A stretch of DNA of 64,000 nucleotides from Tillus elongatus. Its lineage: Eukaryota; Arthropoda; Insecta; Coleoptera; Cleridae. The notes under the pieces were generated by a model. That model had not been told where the DNA came from, did not search any database, and saw only the letters and a program-made list of their open reading frames with translations. The stretch is from assembly GCA_964006375.1 (NCBI GenBank), contig OZ023270.1, positions 77,744,891 through 77,808,890 of the forward strand, given 5' to 3'. The translations under genes were made by a program, and so were the position numbers. Positions 41,389 through 54,203 of this stretch are shown here, one piece after another. Each line of letters begins with the position of its first letter. Within the stretch, counting starts at the first letter, position 1.

Positions 41389-41873
41389 AAGTAAATTTTG
41401 GTGTCTGGAGGAGAAGCCGCTACATTCAACGTTTTAATTATGGTAATCCCAGACGGTGTGACGTTCAGAAATGAAATTATTAATGCGAGGCTGGCATATG
41501 TCACAAATTCTTACAGAAGGTTGTCTAGGTGTTCAGTCCTATTGTCGCTCAGGATTTGGTTCCTGTCAACATGCCTGAGGAGAGATCTAATACCAAAATT
41601 TGTCAAGAACTTATACAGCAAATCAGTGCCATTCAATCTCCATAGTATTGTTCAGAAATTCAGTAGATCCGTGATGAAGAGGGAACTCAGATTAGCATAC
41701 GCCAAAAAGGGGGAAACTGACTTGAAGTTGAAGATCGTACACGACACATTAACAGATTTATCCCCTGAAGATGATCTCTTGGAGTGTCGAAACGCGTCGG
41801 GAGTAAGAGAAATCTGAAGTAAATTTTGGTGTCTGGAGGAGAAGCCGCTACATTCAACGTTTTAATTGTGGTA
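41389..41873 (+). pseudogene. Penelope-like element N-terminal fragment between 60-bp direct repeats
   Basis: The 60-bp sequence starting TCTGAAGTAAATTTTGGTG occurs at 41389 and 41813, bracketing a frame (MVIPDGVTFRNE ... FLSTCLRRDLIPKFVK ... ELRLAYAKKGETDLKLK). The bases around GTGACGTTCAGAAAT also follow the terminal repeat of the Penelope-like element at 54990-55020, which ties this piece to that family. A basic region before the reverse transcriptase is expected there. Polymerase and nuclease parts are absent. Assignment moderate. Confidence 0.45.
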
Positions 41874-41904
41874 AAAAGAGATTTCAAAAGTGCATTGGAG
41901 CCGA

Positions 41905-42932
41905 GATATACAGGGTGATTCATTAGGTAAGCGACATTCATATCTCGGTAACTATGGCAACTAGAGCTTCAGGGAAAAACTGTTCGAAAAGTTTTTTCAA
42001 TGACAATTCAGATTATATTTTTTTATTTTTCTATACTTACCACCAGATGGCGCTTTTTCGGAGGAAACTTTTTGAAGGCTGTTATCTCAAAATATTCCTA
42101 TTACAATGTTATTTTTTCTTACTTTTCCTAAAACCCCGAGTCTTGTTCTATATTAATCACGAACCTCTTATAGAGGATGCTCACGGGAATCGTTTAGGAT
42201 AGCTATCTTCGTTATTATTGGAGGTATAATGTGTTTCAAATGTGGAAAATTGTTCGGCTTTTCGCGAGCATCTTGATTCTGACGCAAAAAAAAAACAATT
42301 CCGCATCGAATTGCTGAGATATTAAGTTTATTTTTCTAAGTGGAACGCTACTTATTTTCCCGGCTAGTTCAACTGCAAATTCGATTGTCCATTTTCTGAT
42401 GCTAACACGTTCTAGTCGATTCTGCATACTTCCAGAGATATCTGGATCTGGATATGCTTGTTCACTGGAATTGTTTACAATATTCATCTTCGTTACTATT
42501 GGAGTTACAATGTGGTTCAGTTGCAGAAAGTTGGTTAACTTTTCACGTGTATCTCGATTCTGACGTCAAAAAAGCATTTGCGCAGAGAAATCTCGAAAGG
42601 GTATGGTCATTTTACATTTTGTTTTGGGATGATCACATTTTTAGTGGCCACAAATAAAACTAGCATGCCTTGATAGTATCTCACACACTGCATTGGAGCC
42701 GTGATATACAGAGTGATTCATTAGGTGAGCGGCATTCATACCTCGGTAACTATGGCAACAACAGCGTCGGGAAAAGCATTCGAAAGGTTTTTTCCAGTGC
42801 AACTCAGGTTTTTTTTCTTCTTAATTTTGCAACCAGATGACGCTTTTTCATATGAAACTTTTTGAAAGCTGTTCTTTCAAAATATTTCTATTACCATGTT
42901 ATCTTTTTTACTTTCTCTGAAATCCCCAGTGC
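41905..42932 (+). repeat. CAGGGTG-ended repeat, two direct copies
   Basis: TATACAGGGTGATTCATTAGG (41908) recurs with changes near 42708. Both are followed by CTCGGTAACTATGGCAAC, an ACCAGATGRCGCTTTTTC block and TTTTTGAARGCTGTT. Spacing about 800 bp. The second copy is cut at about 42932 by the I-group element. TACAGGGTG is a frequent insect MITE terminus. Confidence 0.7.
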
Positions 42933-44230
42933 CGTTAACATATGCGACACTGGTCTGGTGGCCTAAGGTGACACAATCCAGTGCCAAACAAAAACTAGGC
43001 AAGATCCAAAGGATGGCTTGCCTAGGCATCACAGGGGCCATGTCTTCAACCCTAACAGCCGCCATGGAGGTGTTGCTGGATCTACCCCCCCCCCTACACT
43101 TAGTTATTATGGGGGAGGTCAGGCTAGGAGTATGCAGACTAGCCTGCAGTGGTAGACTGAAGATCAACCCAGGCTTCAGGGGCCACTGCAAAATTCAGGA
43201 GATCGTGAAGGAGCCCATGCTTGAAATGAGGTCAGACTTCGCGAGCCCGCGAATGTGCAGGGAAAACAACTTTACAGTAGAAATCCCCAACCGCGAGGCA
43301 TGTCGAGAGGAGACGCCGGGCATACCACGGGACGCGCTCGTCTGGTTCACCGACGGATTCGGCGGGGAGCGTGGGACGGGGGCAGGTGTTTACTCGGAAG
43401 GACCGAGGGTAAGTCATAGTATTTCCCTCGGAGCTCATGCAACGGTGTTTCAGGCCGAGATGTACGCTATCCTGCACTGTGTGCGGGAGAACAAGAGGAG
43501 GGGCTACACCAGCAAGCAGATCCTCATTGCCACAGACAGCCAGGCAGCCATTAAGGCACTAAGTAGCCCACGGGTAAATTACTGGCTGGTGAGTGAGTGC
43601 CGGGACGAGACGAGCGACCTGGCTGGGCAGAAGGAGATGACCCTCCTCTGGGTGCCGGGTCACTTGGGGGTCAAAGGCAATGAAGAAGCTGACAGTCTCG
43701 CGAAGAGAGGGTCAGCAGAACTATTTATGGGACCAGAACCGGCTCTGGGCGTGTCAAAGAGCACTGCCAGGGGAGCCATTAAGTCCTGGGTCAGAAACCA
43801 ACACATGGGAAGTCAATAATTGACGGGCCCAGTTCAAAGGGAGCTGTGGAGCTGCTAAATCTTAGCAGAGGACAGCTCAGAAACACAACAGGTCTCTTGA
43901 CGGGACACATGGCCGTCAAGAAACACCTGCATAAAATGGGGCGGTTCGAAGGGGACCTCGCATGCAGACTCTGCGGCGAGGGGGAGGAATCAGCCCAGCA
44001 CATCTTGTGCGAGTGTAAAGGTTTGGACCGCAAAAGACAACTGATCTACGGTCAGTCTAGACCGGAGACAGAGCAATATAAAACTTTACCCTACCAATCG
44101 CTGTGCAGACTAGTTCAAGGCACAGTGATTTTGGAATGGGTGGAGTAAGACTAAGGGTATGCACAATCAACCAAAGTGCTATCGGGGCGGCAAGGTTGCG
44201 GACGAGCCCTAAGGGAACACAAAAAAAAAA
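42933..44230 (+). pseudogene. I-group non-LTR retrotransposon 3' part: RT C-terminus, RNase H, zinc motif
   Basis: Visibly GC-richer than its surroundings. The frame to 43819 starts in the thumb/linker region (ATLVWWPKVTQSSAKQKLGK, IQRMACLGITGA, LLDLPPPLHL). It then has an RNase H domain: VWFTDGFGG, FQAEMYAILH, ATDSQAAIKAL and LLWVPGHLGVKGNEEADSLA with the expected acidic residues. A frameshift near 43815 is followed by TGHMAVKKHLHKMGRF and a zinc-finger-like CRLCGEGEESAQHILCEC, then a stop at 44148 and an A-rich end near 44220-44230. RNase H in this position marks the I group (I, Loa, Outcast-like). 5'-truncated, as usual for target-primed retrotransposition. The frame before 42933 belongs to the repeat. 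Confidence 0.85.
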
Positions 44231-44420
44231 CCATACCCCTTTGAAGACGATATTCCAATTCGTTCTAAAGTTATCGTGGCTACTAACAGACAGACATACA
44301 GGCCGACAGACAAAAAAATATTTTGCCCCAAATCGTGTTTTCTATATATTTTGTCACTTTTTACGACGTTAAACGCAAAAAAAAAATTTGTCACCGGTGC
44401 CATACACGAGTTGACGATGT
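44231..44420 (-). repeat. inverted copy of the 37.5-38.3 kb repeat
   Basis: ACAGACAGACATACAGGCCGA and neighbouring blocks match the 37.6-kb repeat in reverse orientation. The I-group element ends at its border. Confidence 0.55.
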
Positions 44421-45533
44421 GGAAGTAAAATGTGTTTTTGTGATTTGGGTTCGCCACGTGTACTTATCACAGGTTCCAATCTTCCTTTGCTGAATTTATT
44501 TCATCTGGATATTTCACATTGTATATTACACGTCACACTAGCAAAAGAAAAATTTTCTATCGCAATCGCAATGAATAAATTCTTATCTATGTGCACATTG
44601 CAAGAGGGTCAGACGCAATAAATAGGGTAAACCCCGATGCTACTACAGTAGCGGTATAGACAATCAGATTACAGTTCCAATAACAAGACCATAACAAATA
44701 CAGAGCAATTGATACACACAAGATCCACCCTGTGACAAACAGTGACAAACATTATTCCATGTTTGTCCTGTTTTAATACATTCGAAGGGACAAGGAGATG
44801 TAGAGAAGGCATAGGGTGAAATTTCAAATATCTTCCGAAGTACTGACCATGCAGAATTGCTTAATATGTGTAATCTCTTGCAATAAATCAGGTTGAGGAT
44901 CTGGAATTTCGCTTATTTTGATTTACCAATTGAGATTTTCCTTAGTTCTAAATAAATTACGAGATATCCTTTAGAAGCATGATAGTAATACGTGCGTTTA
45001 TTGAACAGTTAAAATAATTTGTTGAAATTATAATCAGTATTACATTTACATTTACACTTGGAAAACCCAAATTACCACAACATATTTTTAAACACCTGAC
45101 AATCGTTTCCCTAACAAAGTTAGCGTCGTCATCTAGGAATGAAAATTATAAACTTTTAACTACTAAATATTGTGTTTTTATTAGATATCAGATAAAAGAC
45201 CGACACCCTATATTTTTGTTTTGTTTTGTTTTTGGATACAGGAATGGAGAAATGCGTCATGCAGCCATCATTCATGACACCGTAGTGCGTGGGATATCGA
45301 GGTACTTTGAGACTTACTAACTAAAACTCCGCTCCCTGGAGTACCGGCCTTAGTCTCTACCTCCGTCTGAAAGATTTCACACAATGACGTCTGGGTTATA
45401 ATCTTTCCTTTATGTTTTTGCCGCGGGAGCGTTATCGTGTATGTTTTGGACGCTAATGCCTATGTGGAAGTTGCTCATCGTAGACGGTGGTACTACGGAG
45501 AAGAGCATTTGGGTGAGAAGCGGCTTTTGCAAA
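44421..45533. other. unassigned DNA
   Basis: No gene recognised. The part beyond about 45250 (GC-richer, AACTAAAACTCCGCTCCCTG) may be the 3' flank or untranslated end of the Jockey-like fragment that follows on the minus strand. Confidence 0.35.
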
Positions 45534-46110
45534 CTAAGTGGTGGATAGTTGAGTTATAATCTTAAGTATCGATGGCATTTCCAGATCAGAGTGAATCTGA
45601 CTGTTTCTGACAAACCATGGCGCTCCGGTAACCATTCTCGGAATTTTATTCTGGATGATTTGTAGGGTCTTGATGTGTGTGTCGGCAGCGGTGGCCCATG
45701 CAGGGGATGCATAGACCAAGGCTGGCCGGATTATGACTTTGTAGATGAGCAGTTTATTGTTCATGGAATTTGGAATTTCTATTAAGTGAGAAGAACTTCG
45801 AGATTAACATTGATGCTTTTCGTCGGGCATGTTGGACGTGGGGGCGCCATGCTAAGTGTTTGTCGAGGAAACCCCCAAGGTATTTGGCCTTGCCAGGGAA
45901 TTAGACGGTTGTCTAATGATACTTGTTCGTGAGGTGTGTGCCTCCTCTTGGGAAATATGACTTCTGAACATTTAACGGGGTTTGTGGCTAGATATGATTT
46001 CCTATACCAGCCTTGCAGCTCGTCTACGCCGGTCTGTAGACTTTTGGTTATTATCCTCAGCTGAGCCGAGCTGCTGAGGATGGTAGTGTCGGCATGTCGG
46101 CGACAAATAT
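45534..46110 (-). pseudogene. Jockey-like non-LTR retrotransposon, C-terminal RT region
   Basis: Minus-strand frames read KYLGGFLDKHLAWRPHVQHA (the YLG box; a typical element has KYLGVxLDxxLxW), then a shift, then NNKLLIYKVIIRPALVYASP, AWATAADTHIKTLQIIQNKI, PRMVTGAPWFVRNSQIHSDL. This is the end of the reverse transcriptase of Jockey-type elements. At least one frameshift near 45780 and a stop after LSTT show it is a relic; the polymerase active site is absent. Confidence 0.75.
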
Positions 46111-46134
46111 ATTGTACAGCAGAGAGGAGACAAA

Positions 46135-46936
46135 GTATGTAAGGCTAAATGTATTCTCGCCACAATTAGAAGCCGTATTACTTTATAGGTGTGTTTTCGG
46201 TGCAATTAGTATGCCGTACTGACGGGCTCTAATTAGAGCAAAACCGGTCTACGGTTCTAATTGTGGTGAGAATACATCTAGCTATACATACTCTGTCCCT
46301 ACATTGGAGTAGAAATGGGCCAGAGCTGACAATTTACTAAATTGTTAGTTGGTTGTATAGTCTCTATTTTTTAACATTCTGTGTTCTTTGGAGCTGCCAT
46401 GACAACATACTACTTGGTTCCGCAACGAAATGGCCATACGCGACTTAACTTTACGGTTAACACGTTTGAATTTTTAAAACAATTTATTTGATTCTTTAAA
46501 CAATCAAAACTTAATTACTTAGTTACAAAAAAATGAATAATACAATATACTAAAAATAAGACGATCAACCTACATGTGATCTAATGTCTATGCACTCGGT
46601 GTGCCAATGACTAACTCGGAACAAGAATGAACGGTTCTACCTCTGTGAGCAGCCTCTTTATAGTCTTCCCTCCAGGCGTTGCACTATGTCTCTGGATAAA
46701 CAAGGAATCTGCTGATGTAGATTCTCACAGTCATATTCCGTCCTACTTACATTTTGAACCTGCATAGTTGTTGGCTCCTTTCTGACGACGACTGACTCAG
46801 CGGTTCTTACCGTGGGAAGGCGACATTGTAGCATAACGGGCCATTGTTTGGGCTCCATTTATCTCGCGTAAAAGCGTGCCTTACATCTACTTAGTTATGA
46901 GAGGCTGGCTACCATAGCCGTATTACTTTATAGGTG
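46135..46936 (+). mobile_element. D family unit interrupted by an LTR
   Basis: D sequence at 46135-46440 (core CTGACGG at 46219, one base off the box; GCTCTAATTAGAGC intact; GAAAC box changed to AAAAC) resumes at about 46885 (GAGGCTGGCTACCATAGCCG). An additional partial unit lies at 46135-46185. Confidence 0.6.
46441..46884 (-). repeat. solo-LTR-like insertion in D unit
   Basis: On the minus strand it begins TGTAAGGCACGC, has TATAAAG (46656-46662) in the middle and AATAAA (46483-46488) near its end, the order U3-R-U5 would give. No second LTR nearby. The target duplication is unclear and about 15 bp of D sequence are missing, so boundaries are approximate. The 66-codon frame inside lies in the U3-like part and is not called a gene. 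Confidence 0.45.
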
Positions 46937-47249
46937 GAGAACCTCAGTGGTTCAGGGGTAAGAACGTGTGCCTCTGAACCGAAGGGTACTGGATGCGATC
47001 CCAGAGTACTCCTTTCACTTTTTCGGTACAGACTGTAATATTAACATCAACCGAGGTTCTGGAATTGTATTTGAGCAAGTTGAATGTCTGCACGTTCCGC
47101 CCTTCCGAGGGGGCGTAAAGCCGTCGGTTGCGTGTCCATACGATGTTGGGCACGTTAAAGATCCCCATCCTCCTTACAGAAAGGCAGGGGTTCGGCAAAA
47201 TTTCCAGGATATTGAGGTGAAACTGCTTCCTGGCGTCGGTGATTGGCCA
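46936..47249 (+). mobile_element. tRNA-derived SINE, family 1, copy 4
   Basis: Plus orientation, head AGTGGTTCAGGGGTAAG, B-box region GATGCGATCCC, and body as in the other three copies. It lacks the last 20 bp (the part ending in GACCGACGTT). It sits inside or next to the D unit. Confidence 0.8.
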
Positions 47250-47484
47250 TATGATAACCATATTTTTTTGCTGTTTTTCCATAGACTTGCTTATTACTTA
47301 AATGATGAAGAAAAAAATTGGTACATAACATATTTTTTAAATTGCATCATTTACTTTAAAAATTAAAACGTAAATTTTAAAAGAAATAACATATATTTCT
47401 TAACGTTTTTATTTAGGACAAGCTTTCTTTAGAATAATGAGGTTCTCCTTTTCTTTTCTAAAGTAATGGACACTCGATTTTTGA

Positions 47485-47890
47485 TACGTTGTCGTGTAAT
47501 TATTTAATAGATGGAACAGAAAGTAAAGTCAACATCAACTTATCACAACACTCGTGGTGATATTTTACTGATTTTTAGCTGTTATCAGTATTTAGTTACC
47601 GGACTTTTATCGCGGAATGGATCTGGAATTCAGTGAATAAAGAAATCGTGAATTAATTTCAATTATTATCTGCCGTGTAAATTAATTCGTTATCGTGTAA
47701 TTATTTGATAAATGGAACAAAAAGTAAAGTCAACATCAATTTTTCACAACACTCGTGGTGATAATCCACTGATTATTTGCTGTTATCAGTATTTAGTTAC
47801 CGGACTTTTATCGCAGAATGGATCTGGAATTCAGTGAATTAAGAAATCGTGAATTAATTTCAATTATTATCTGCCGTTTAAATTAATTAA
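47485..47890 (+). repeat. 200-bp tandem duplication
   Basis: Two copies (GTCGTGTAATTATTT at 47491, ATCGTGTAATTATTT at 47691) about 93-95 percent alike by eye. Each contains CACAACACTCGTGGTGATA and GTTACCGGACTTTTATCGC. Probably the 5' untranslated part of the mariner-like element that follows. Confidence 0.85.
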
Positions 47891-47954
47891 TAGTCTTAGT
47901 GGTGAAACTGTAAAAGTGCTAAAACTAACAAATTCTATTTCGAACATCACAAAA

Positions 47955-49450
47955 ATGGAACGTTTCACAGAATGGTAAAGACTAGAGATATTAATGATGA
48001 TTGGATATAGCGACAGGCTTAGAAGTCATCGGGAAGCATGCGAGTTATTAAACCAACATCACGATAGACCGCCAATTGCAAGATTTACAGTACGTAAATT
48101 GACTACCAAATTAACAGACACGGGGTCGGTAAAAGATTTACCTGGATAAGGTCGACCTAGAGTGGGGAAGTCATAGTGGATGCATTGCTGAATTGAATTG
48201 ATTGTATTAATTGAATTGAATCTAAAGAAAATCCTCACCGTTCTACAAGGAAGCTAGCACTAAATAACAACGTGGACCAATGTTTAGTGGAACAATTATT
48301 CAAAGAAGAGAAGTATCATCCTTACAAAGTGCAATTGATCCACAAGTTAAACGATAATTATTCAGACCGCCCTTTACAGTTTTGTGAACAATTAATGTTA
48401 CGCTGAGATGAAAATCCCATTTTTCTTAATAACATTGTCTTTACTACATACAGACTTGGAGACTACTTCTCTGGCTTCCCTGTTGGTTTTCGTTTTTGCA
48501 TGTGAAGGACGTAGCCAGCACGTTAGCTAACTGGAGAAAGTGGCACTTATGAATGATATGATCTTAAAACATGTTCTAGGATGTTCTTCAACGTTAAAGA
48601 ACATCCTAGAACATGTTCTAGGATGATCTTCAACGTTGAAGAACATCCTAGAACATCCAGAATTCATAAGTGCCACTTGCTCCAGTTAGCTAACGCGCTG
48701 GCTACGTCCTTCACCTACAAAAACGAAAGCCAACAGTGAAGCGAGAGAAGTAGTCTCCAAGTCTGTATGTAGTAAGGACCAGTTTCACCAAGTAAGGGCA
48801 ACAACAATCAATGAATATTGTCTTTTCTGATGAAGCCACTTTTTGCCTGAATGGCGCAGTAAATCGCCACAACTCAAGATATTGGTCACGAAAAAATCCT
48901 GATTGGACTCAAGACTCCCACAGTCAACGCCATGGCAAAGTGAATGTATGGATGGGAATAATCGGACGGCGTTTAATAGGGCCTTAAATTTTCACGGAAA
49001 TCTTACAGCAGCACGTTACCCAAATTTCTTCCGATTAGATTTAGTGCCACTTCTTGCAGTAATTTTGCCAAATAATCACGAGGCAGATGTGCCCCATCAA
49101 GATATTTGGTTTTCAGCAAGACGTCTCCTTACTTTGCTATAGACAGACATCCGTCAATATCGAGATTCCACATTTCTTGCAAGATAGATGGGGCATCGAA
49201 GAGGAACTGGGTAGCCATCGCGTTCCCTAGACTTGACCGTACGATTTTTTCTGTGTGTGTGCGTGGGAGGGGGGGTATATTTAAAATCGAAAGTGTATTT
49301 CAACATACTAAATAGAAAAGCTACAGCAAAGAACTCGCATTGAAGTGGAGCAAAGTAGTCCTGACATTTGGAGCGCAATGTACAAAGTGTTTAGACTCGT
49401 ATCGGTCAACGCCAAGTGGACGGTGTAGAGCGATTTGAACATTTGCGCTA
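47955..49450 (+). pseudogene. second mariner-like transposase, decayed
   Basis: From an ATG at 47955, with stops and shifts, the frames read ILMMIGYSDRLRSHREACEL (helix-turn-helix), then a GSVKDLPG-like linker and ENPHRSTRKLALNNNVDQ. HPYKVQLIHKLNDN and FCEQLML follow, then a 374-bp insertion. NIVFSDEATFCLNGAVN holds the first catalytic Asp, RHNSRYWSRKNPDWTQDSHS, GKVNVWMGI and IFGFQQDVSL hold the second Asp region, and LQDRWGIEE follows. This is a different lineage from the element at 12.7 kb. Nonfunctional. Confidence 0.8.
48443..48816. mobile_element. fold-back element in transposase
   Basis: Arms of about 160 bp: ACTACATACAGACTTGGAGA at 48443 is inverted as TCTCCAAGTCTGTATGTAGT ending 48774. 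The centre has nested inverted copies of AACATGTTCTAGGATG. ATTGTCTTT occurs on both sides (48434-48442 and 48817-48825), a possible 9-bp target duplication. No coding capacity. Confidence 0.75.
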
Positions 49451-49499
49451 AATTTTGTTTTCCTAAGCTCAAGAATTTTTTCTGTTAAACTCACGCTTC

Positions 49500-50285
<786 letters not shown>

Positions 50286-51479
50286 GCAGTAAGTGCGTTT
50301 TTGTAGCGAATTCGCGGTAAATTTGCAGATTAGCTCCCGAACGCTGTTCAAAAAACTGTTTTCAGAAACATGCCTAGGGCCCCCCTGGATCCACAAAACC
50401 CAAGAAAAATTTCTTGTTCACACCCCCCAACGAAGTTACGGGACCAGGAGTGAATATGGGTGCTGGGCGGGGAAGGCAGTAAAAAGGAAATATAAGCAGA
50501 AAATGCGAATAAAACGGGCTTGAAAGTTGTCTTTTTCACATCTTGAGCCATATCCCCCTTACACCCTGCCTACCCCGCACAGCAGCCCTACTCCCCCAAA
50601 AAATTTCTTGTTTACACACCCCAAGGAAGTTACCGGACCAGGAGTTAGTAGGGGTGTATACTTTTTAAGCTAATTTTTGTAGAACAAATTCGTTAATGCA
50701 TTTTTGCATTTTTTATCTAAATATGATGCGTTTGTAAGAAATGATCTAGACGCAGTAAGTGCGTTTTGGTAGCGAATTTTCGGTAGATTTGCAGTTTTGC
50801 TCCCGAACGCATTTCCAAAAACTGTTTTCAGAAACCTACCTAGCCCCCCCCCCTGAATCCACAAACTCTAAAAAATATTTCTTGTTCGCACCCCCCAAGG
50901 AAGTTACGGGACCAGGAGTGAGTAGGGGTGCATAATTTTTTTTAGCTAAATTTCGTAGAACAAATTCGTTAATGCATTTTTGCATTTTTCATCGAAATAT
51001 GATGCGTTTGTAAGAAAAAAAATCTGGACGCAGTAAGTGCGTTTTGGTAGAGAATTTTCGGTAAATTTGCAGTTTAGCTCCCGAACGTTTTTCAAAAAAC
51101 TGTTTTCAGAAACCTGCCTCGGACCCCCTTGGATACACAAACCCCAAGAAAAATTTCTTGTTCACACCCCCCAAGGAAGTTACGGGACCAGGAGTGAGTA
51201 GGGGTGCTGGGCGGGGTAGGTAGTAAAAAGGAAATATGAGCAGAAAATTCGAATAAAGCGGGCTTGAAAGCTGTCTTTTTCACATCTTGAAGCCATATGC
51301 CTCTTAAACCCTGCCTACCCCGCACAGCACCCCTATTCACTCCCAGTCCCATAACTTCCTTGGGGGGTGTGAACAAGACATTTTTCTTGTGGTTTGTGCA
51401 TCCAGGTGGGGTCCTAGTAATGTTTCTGAAAACAATTTGTTGAAAAGCGTTCGGGAGCTAATCCTTCAAATTTCAATAA

Positions 51480-51885
51480 CTCAATTTGCTATTAACGTAA
51501 GCTTTGTTGGTTAGAAAACCAACATTTAAGTTTATTTTCGGAAAATTTGTGTATGTTTTCAAACCATAGGTAATTTTGATAAAATATAGTACATTGTTTC
51601 TACTACATAGGCTATACCGGTAATCAGATTGATGCCTGCTCGCATTTGCTATTAAAACATTTTAATGCAAATTCTTTTCCATAACACATTTGCTGCATCT
51701 AGACTTTTGAAAAATGTTTATATATTTTCAAACAATAAATTTATTTCGATGAAATATAATACATTGTTTCTACTATATGGGCAACCAAGTTTGATGCCTG
51801 CTTTCATCAAAGAAAGACATTTGCTATTAAAAATATTTTAAAGAAAATTCGCTACCATAACCCACTTGCTGCGTTTAGAAATTTT
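51480..51885 (+). mobile_element. two A-group right-end modules in tandem, diverged
   Basis: ATAACTCAATTTGCTATTAAC, a CTACATAGGCTATACCGGTAA block and ends near 51690 (CATTTGCTGCATCTAGAC) and 51870 (CACTTGCTGCGTTTAG). Confidence 0.55.
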
Positions 51886-52959
51886 TTAAAGTAAAGAGGG
51901 CAATTTTTTCAAAAAAATTGTTATTGAAGGTATCATTTTTTTTCACCAGCATTTAACTAGAAAGCAACTCTATGAAAAAACAGCATATGTATGTCATTTA
52001 TAAAACGTATGATGACGTCACCAATCAGAAATAGGTGAGGTCATTACCGTAACTATTACGTCATAGATTGGCAATTGTAAAAGATAAAATTGACATGTCC
52101 GAGCTTTTCTCTTGAAAAAATTTGATAACGCATTTATGAATTATGTTCCAAACTTTACCATCACACTGTATAATAGAACATCTCCAATCATACAAGCGTA
52201 ACATCTGTTTCACCACTTTAAAATAAATTGTTATTTAATAACATGATATTTATACTCCTTGTTTTACTAATAAATTCCTTGAAGAAATCTTCAACTCTAT
52301 CCCGTTATTTCCTTTTACCTAAACATATAAAATACATATATTCAAGTCATTTGCCATAATATATTGTATACTTTTCCAAGTGTATAATTTCAGTGGAATG
52401 ATATTCGACCTGCTCCTTCCCCTAATCATATTTTTGCGGCGGGCTTCACAATTTTTTACCTAAAACTGACAAAACCTTATGACAGGAAGATAAATCTTGG
52501 TGTCCTAATAGATTTTTAACGACGTCCAAGTCCACGCTAGTCGACGTAACGTTGAGCCAAGCTATAAGGGCAGGATACTCAGGGGGTTTATAGTACAAGA
52601 CGTAGGCAACAGAATTGGGAAGTTTTATTATTTTTTATGAGGTAAACGAGCGGTGCCTTAAATGCTGATCGCTCAATAATATTTATTTTAGAGCCAAGAC
52701 AGATTTAACAAAACAATTAATAGAATTAGGATAAACATTTAAAAATTCAATACATCTTCAAACACAAAAGGGTTTTATGCTAATTTTTTAGTACAAATAG
52801 CAATAAACAGGTTAACAAAAATAACATTTATAAACACAAAATGGTGAGCAGAACCCGAAAACAAAATCATAAAGGTAATATTACTTTCTTGAACAATTTT
52901 TTTGGACGCTTTTAGGCAAATACCCTTAGTAACTCCTACACTCTTAGCAAATTTTTCTT
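51886..52959. other. unassigned DNA
   Basis: No gene or repeat end recognised. Confidence 0.35.
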
Positions 52960-53300
52960 TAAAAAAATCGCTATTTCGAGACTGGAATTTTGAAAAAAAA
53001 TTTTAAACGAGCGCGAAATAGTGCCCCTAGAACACATCCTCGGGGCCAGTTTCAGCTTTTAACGCATTGTCGTAAAAGAAATCGCCAATGAGGAAAAAAC
53101 TACTTTTGAATTGTGAAAAAAATTCTTTAAATGACCACGAATTAGGATAGCTTGAACTCATATTCGGGGTCAAAAAATAATGGGCGATTTTTTTGAAATT
53201 TGGTAAGTAGCTTTCTTTTGTAAATGACTCGGACAAGTTTGTTAGCCAGGAAAATCGTACGAGTTTTCCGGGAATTTTTTTTCGAACAATTTCCAAGGTA
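52960..53300. mobile_element. A-group left-end fragments
   Basis: AATTTTTCTTTAAAAAAATCGC, AAACGAGCGCGAAATAG, CACATCCTCGGGGCCAG and CGTTAGCCAGGAAAATCG are recognisable A-group blocks, partly repeated (53010-53060 and 53110-53170). No (TA)n between them. Confidence 0.5.
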
Positions 53301-53345
53301 AAAAAGAACAGAACAAGGCTATACTCCAGACTGAATTTATTTAGC

Positions 53346-53397
53346 AAAAGCCCTACACGTTTCGGCACATATCTCTGGCCATATTCTGGGGCTTCCT
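53346..53397 (-). ncRNA. decayed hammerhead-like motif in the sister terminal repeat
   Basis: Same layout as 54882-54932. Here stem I (GAAGCCC/GGGCTTT), GAAAC and GTGTA are kept, but the first box reads CAGAATA instead of CTGAAGA, so activity is unlikely. Confidence 0.5.
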
Positions 53398-54203
53398 GAA
53401 ACATTACAAAAGGTGGTTGTGTCAGAAACAAAGTTTCTGGTAGGTCGGCAAGTATCATACGACACAAGCTGTTACAAAATTCTAAACAGTCTTACAAGCA
53501 ATGTCTAAACAGAAACTAAAGTCAAGGCTAACATGCTCTACAACAGTTACATTAATAAAATCAAAGCTAAAAGCTAAAACTTGAGAAATTAAAAACATCA
53601 AAATGTCCAAAGCTTGGTCGAGGCACCTCCATGCAGCAAAACAACAATGCAAAAACAGTAAAATTGCAAAAAACAGCCGTGTAAATTAAGTTTAAAAAGT
53701 GCATACAACAATCTAAGGTCTTTAAACAAATAGATAAAGAAGCTGCCAAGGCAGGCTGCACAACCGGAGCAGAACTTTCAGAGAAAAACACTGAGTTAAA
53801 CCTATGATACCTATAAAGAATAAAACCAAAATGGCCAAACATACTTACGTTCTGTTTTTTATAACAGGAACTGAACTTTACAAGAAATCTATCATAGTGG
53901 CTGTTTTCATCGACTGTCGCTTTTGTTTCCTTGCACTATACGGGTGAAGACAGGATTAGAAGCATTAAAACCTCAAATCACAGCAATGGACAAATGGCAA
54001 TACAAATAAAAATTCCGCATTTGAAATTGAGGACAGTTAAAAGCCGAATATCTGAAGTGAACGGGATGGGGGCAAACAAATGAACTACGACTTTTAGCTA
54101 AAAGTGACAAGTGACAGACAAGTGACATTGACATCTACCCGGCCGTGCCGAGCAGCACAGAACACGTAACATATCCGGGCTCCTGTAGGCACTGTAGATG
54201 GCA

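Noticed and set aside
46658..46858. Minus-strand frame of 66 codons with normal composition
   Set aside because: It lies upstream of a TATA box in an LTR-like insertion and contains a splice-donor-like GTAAGT; more likely U3 sequence.
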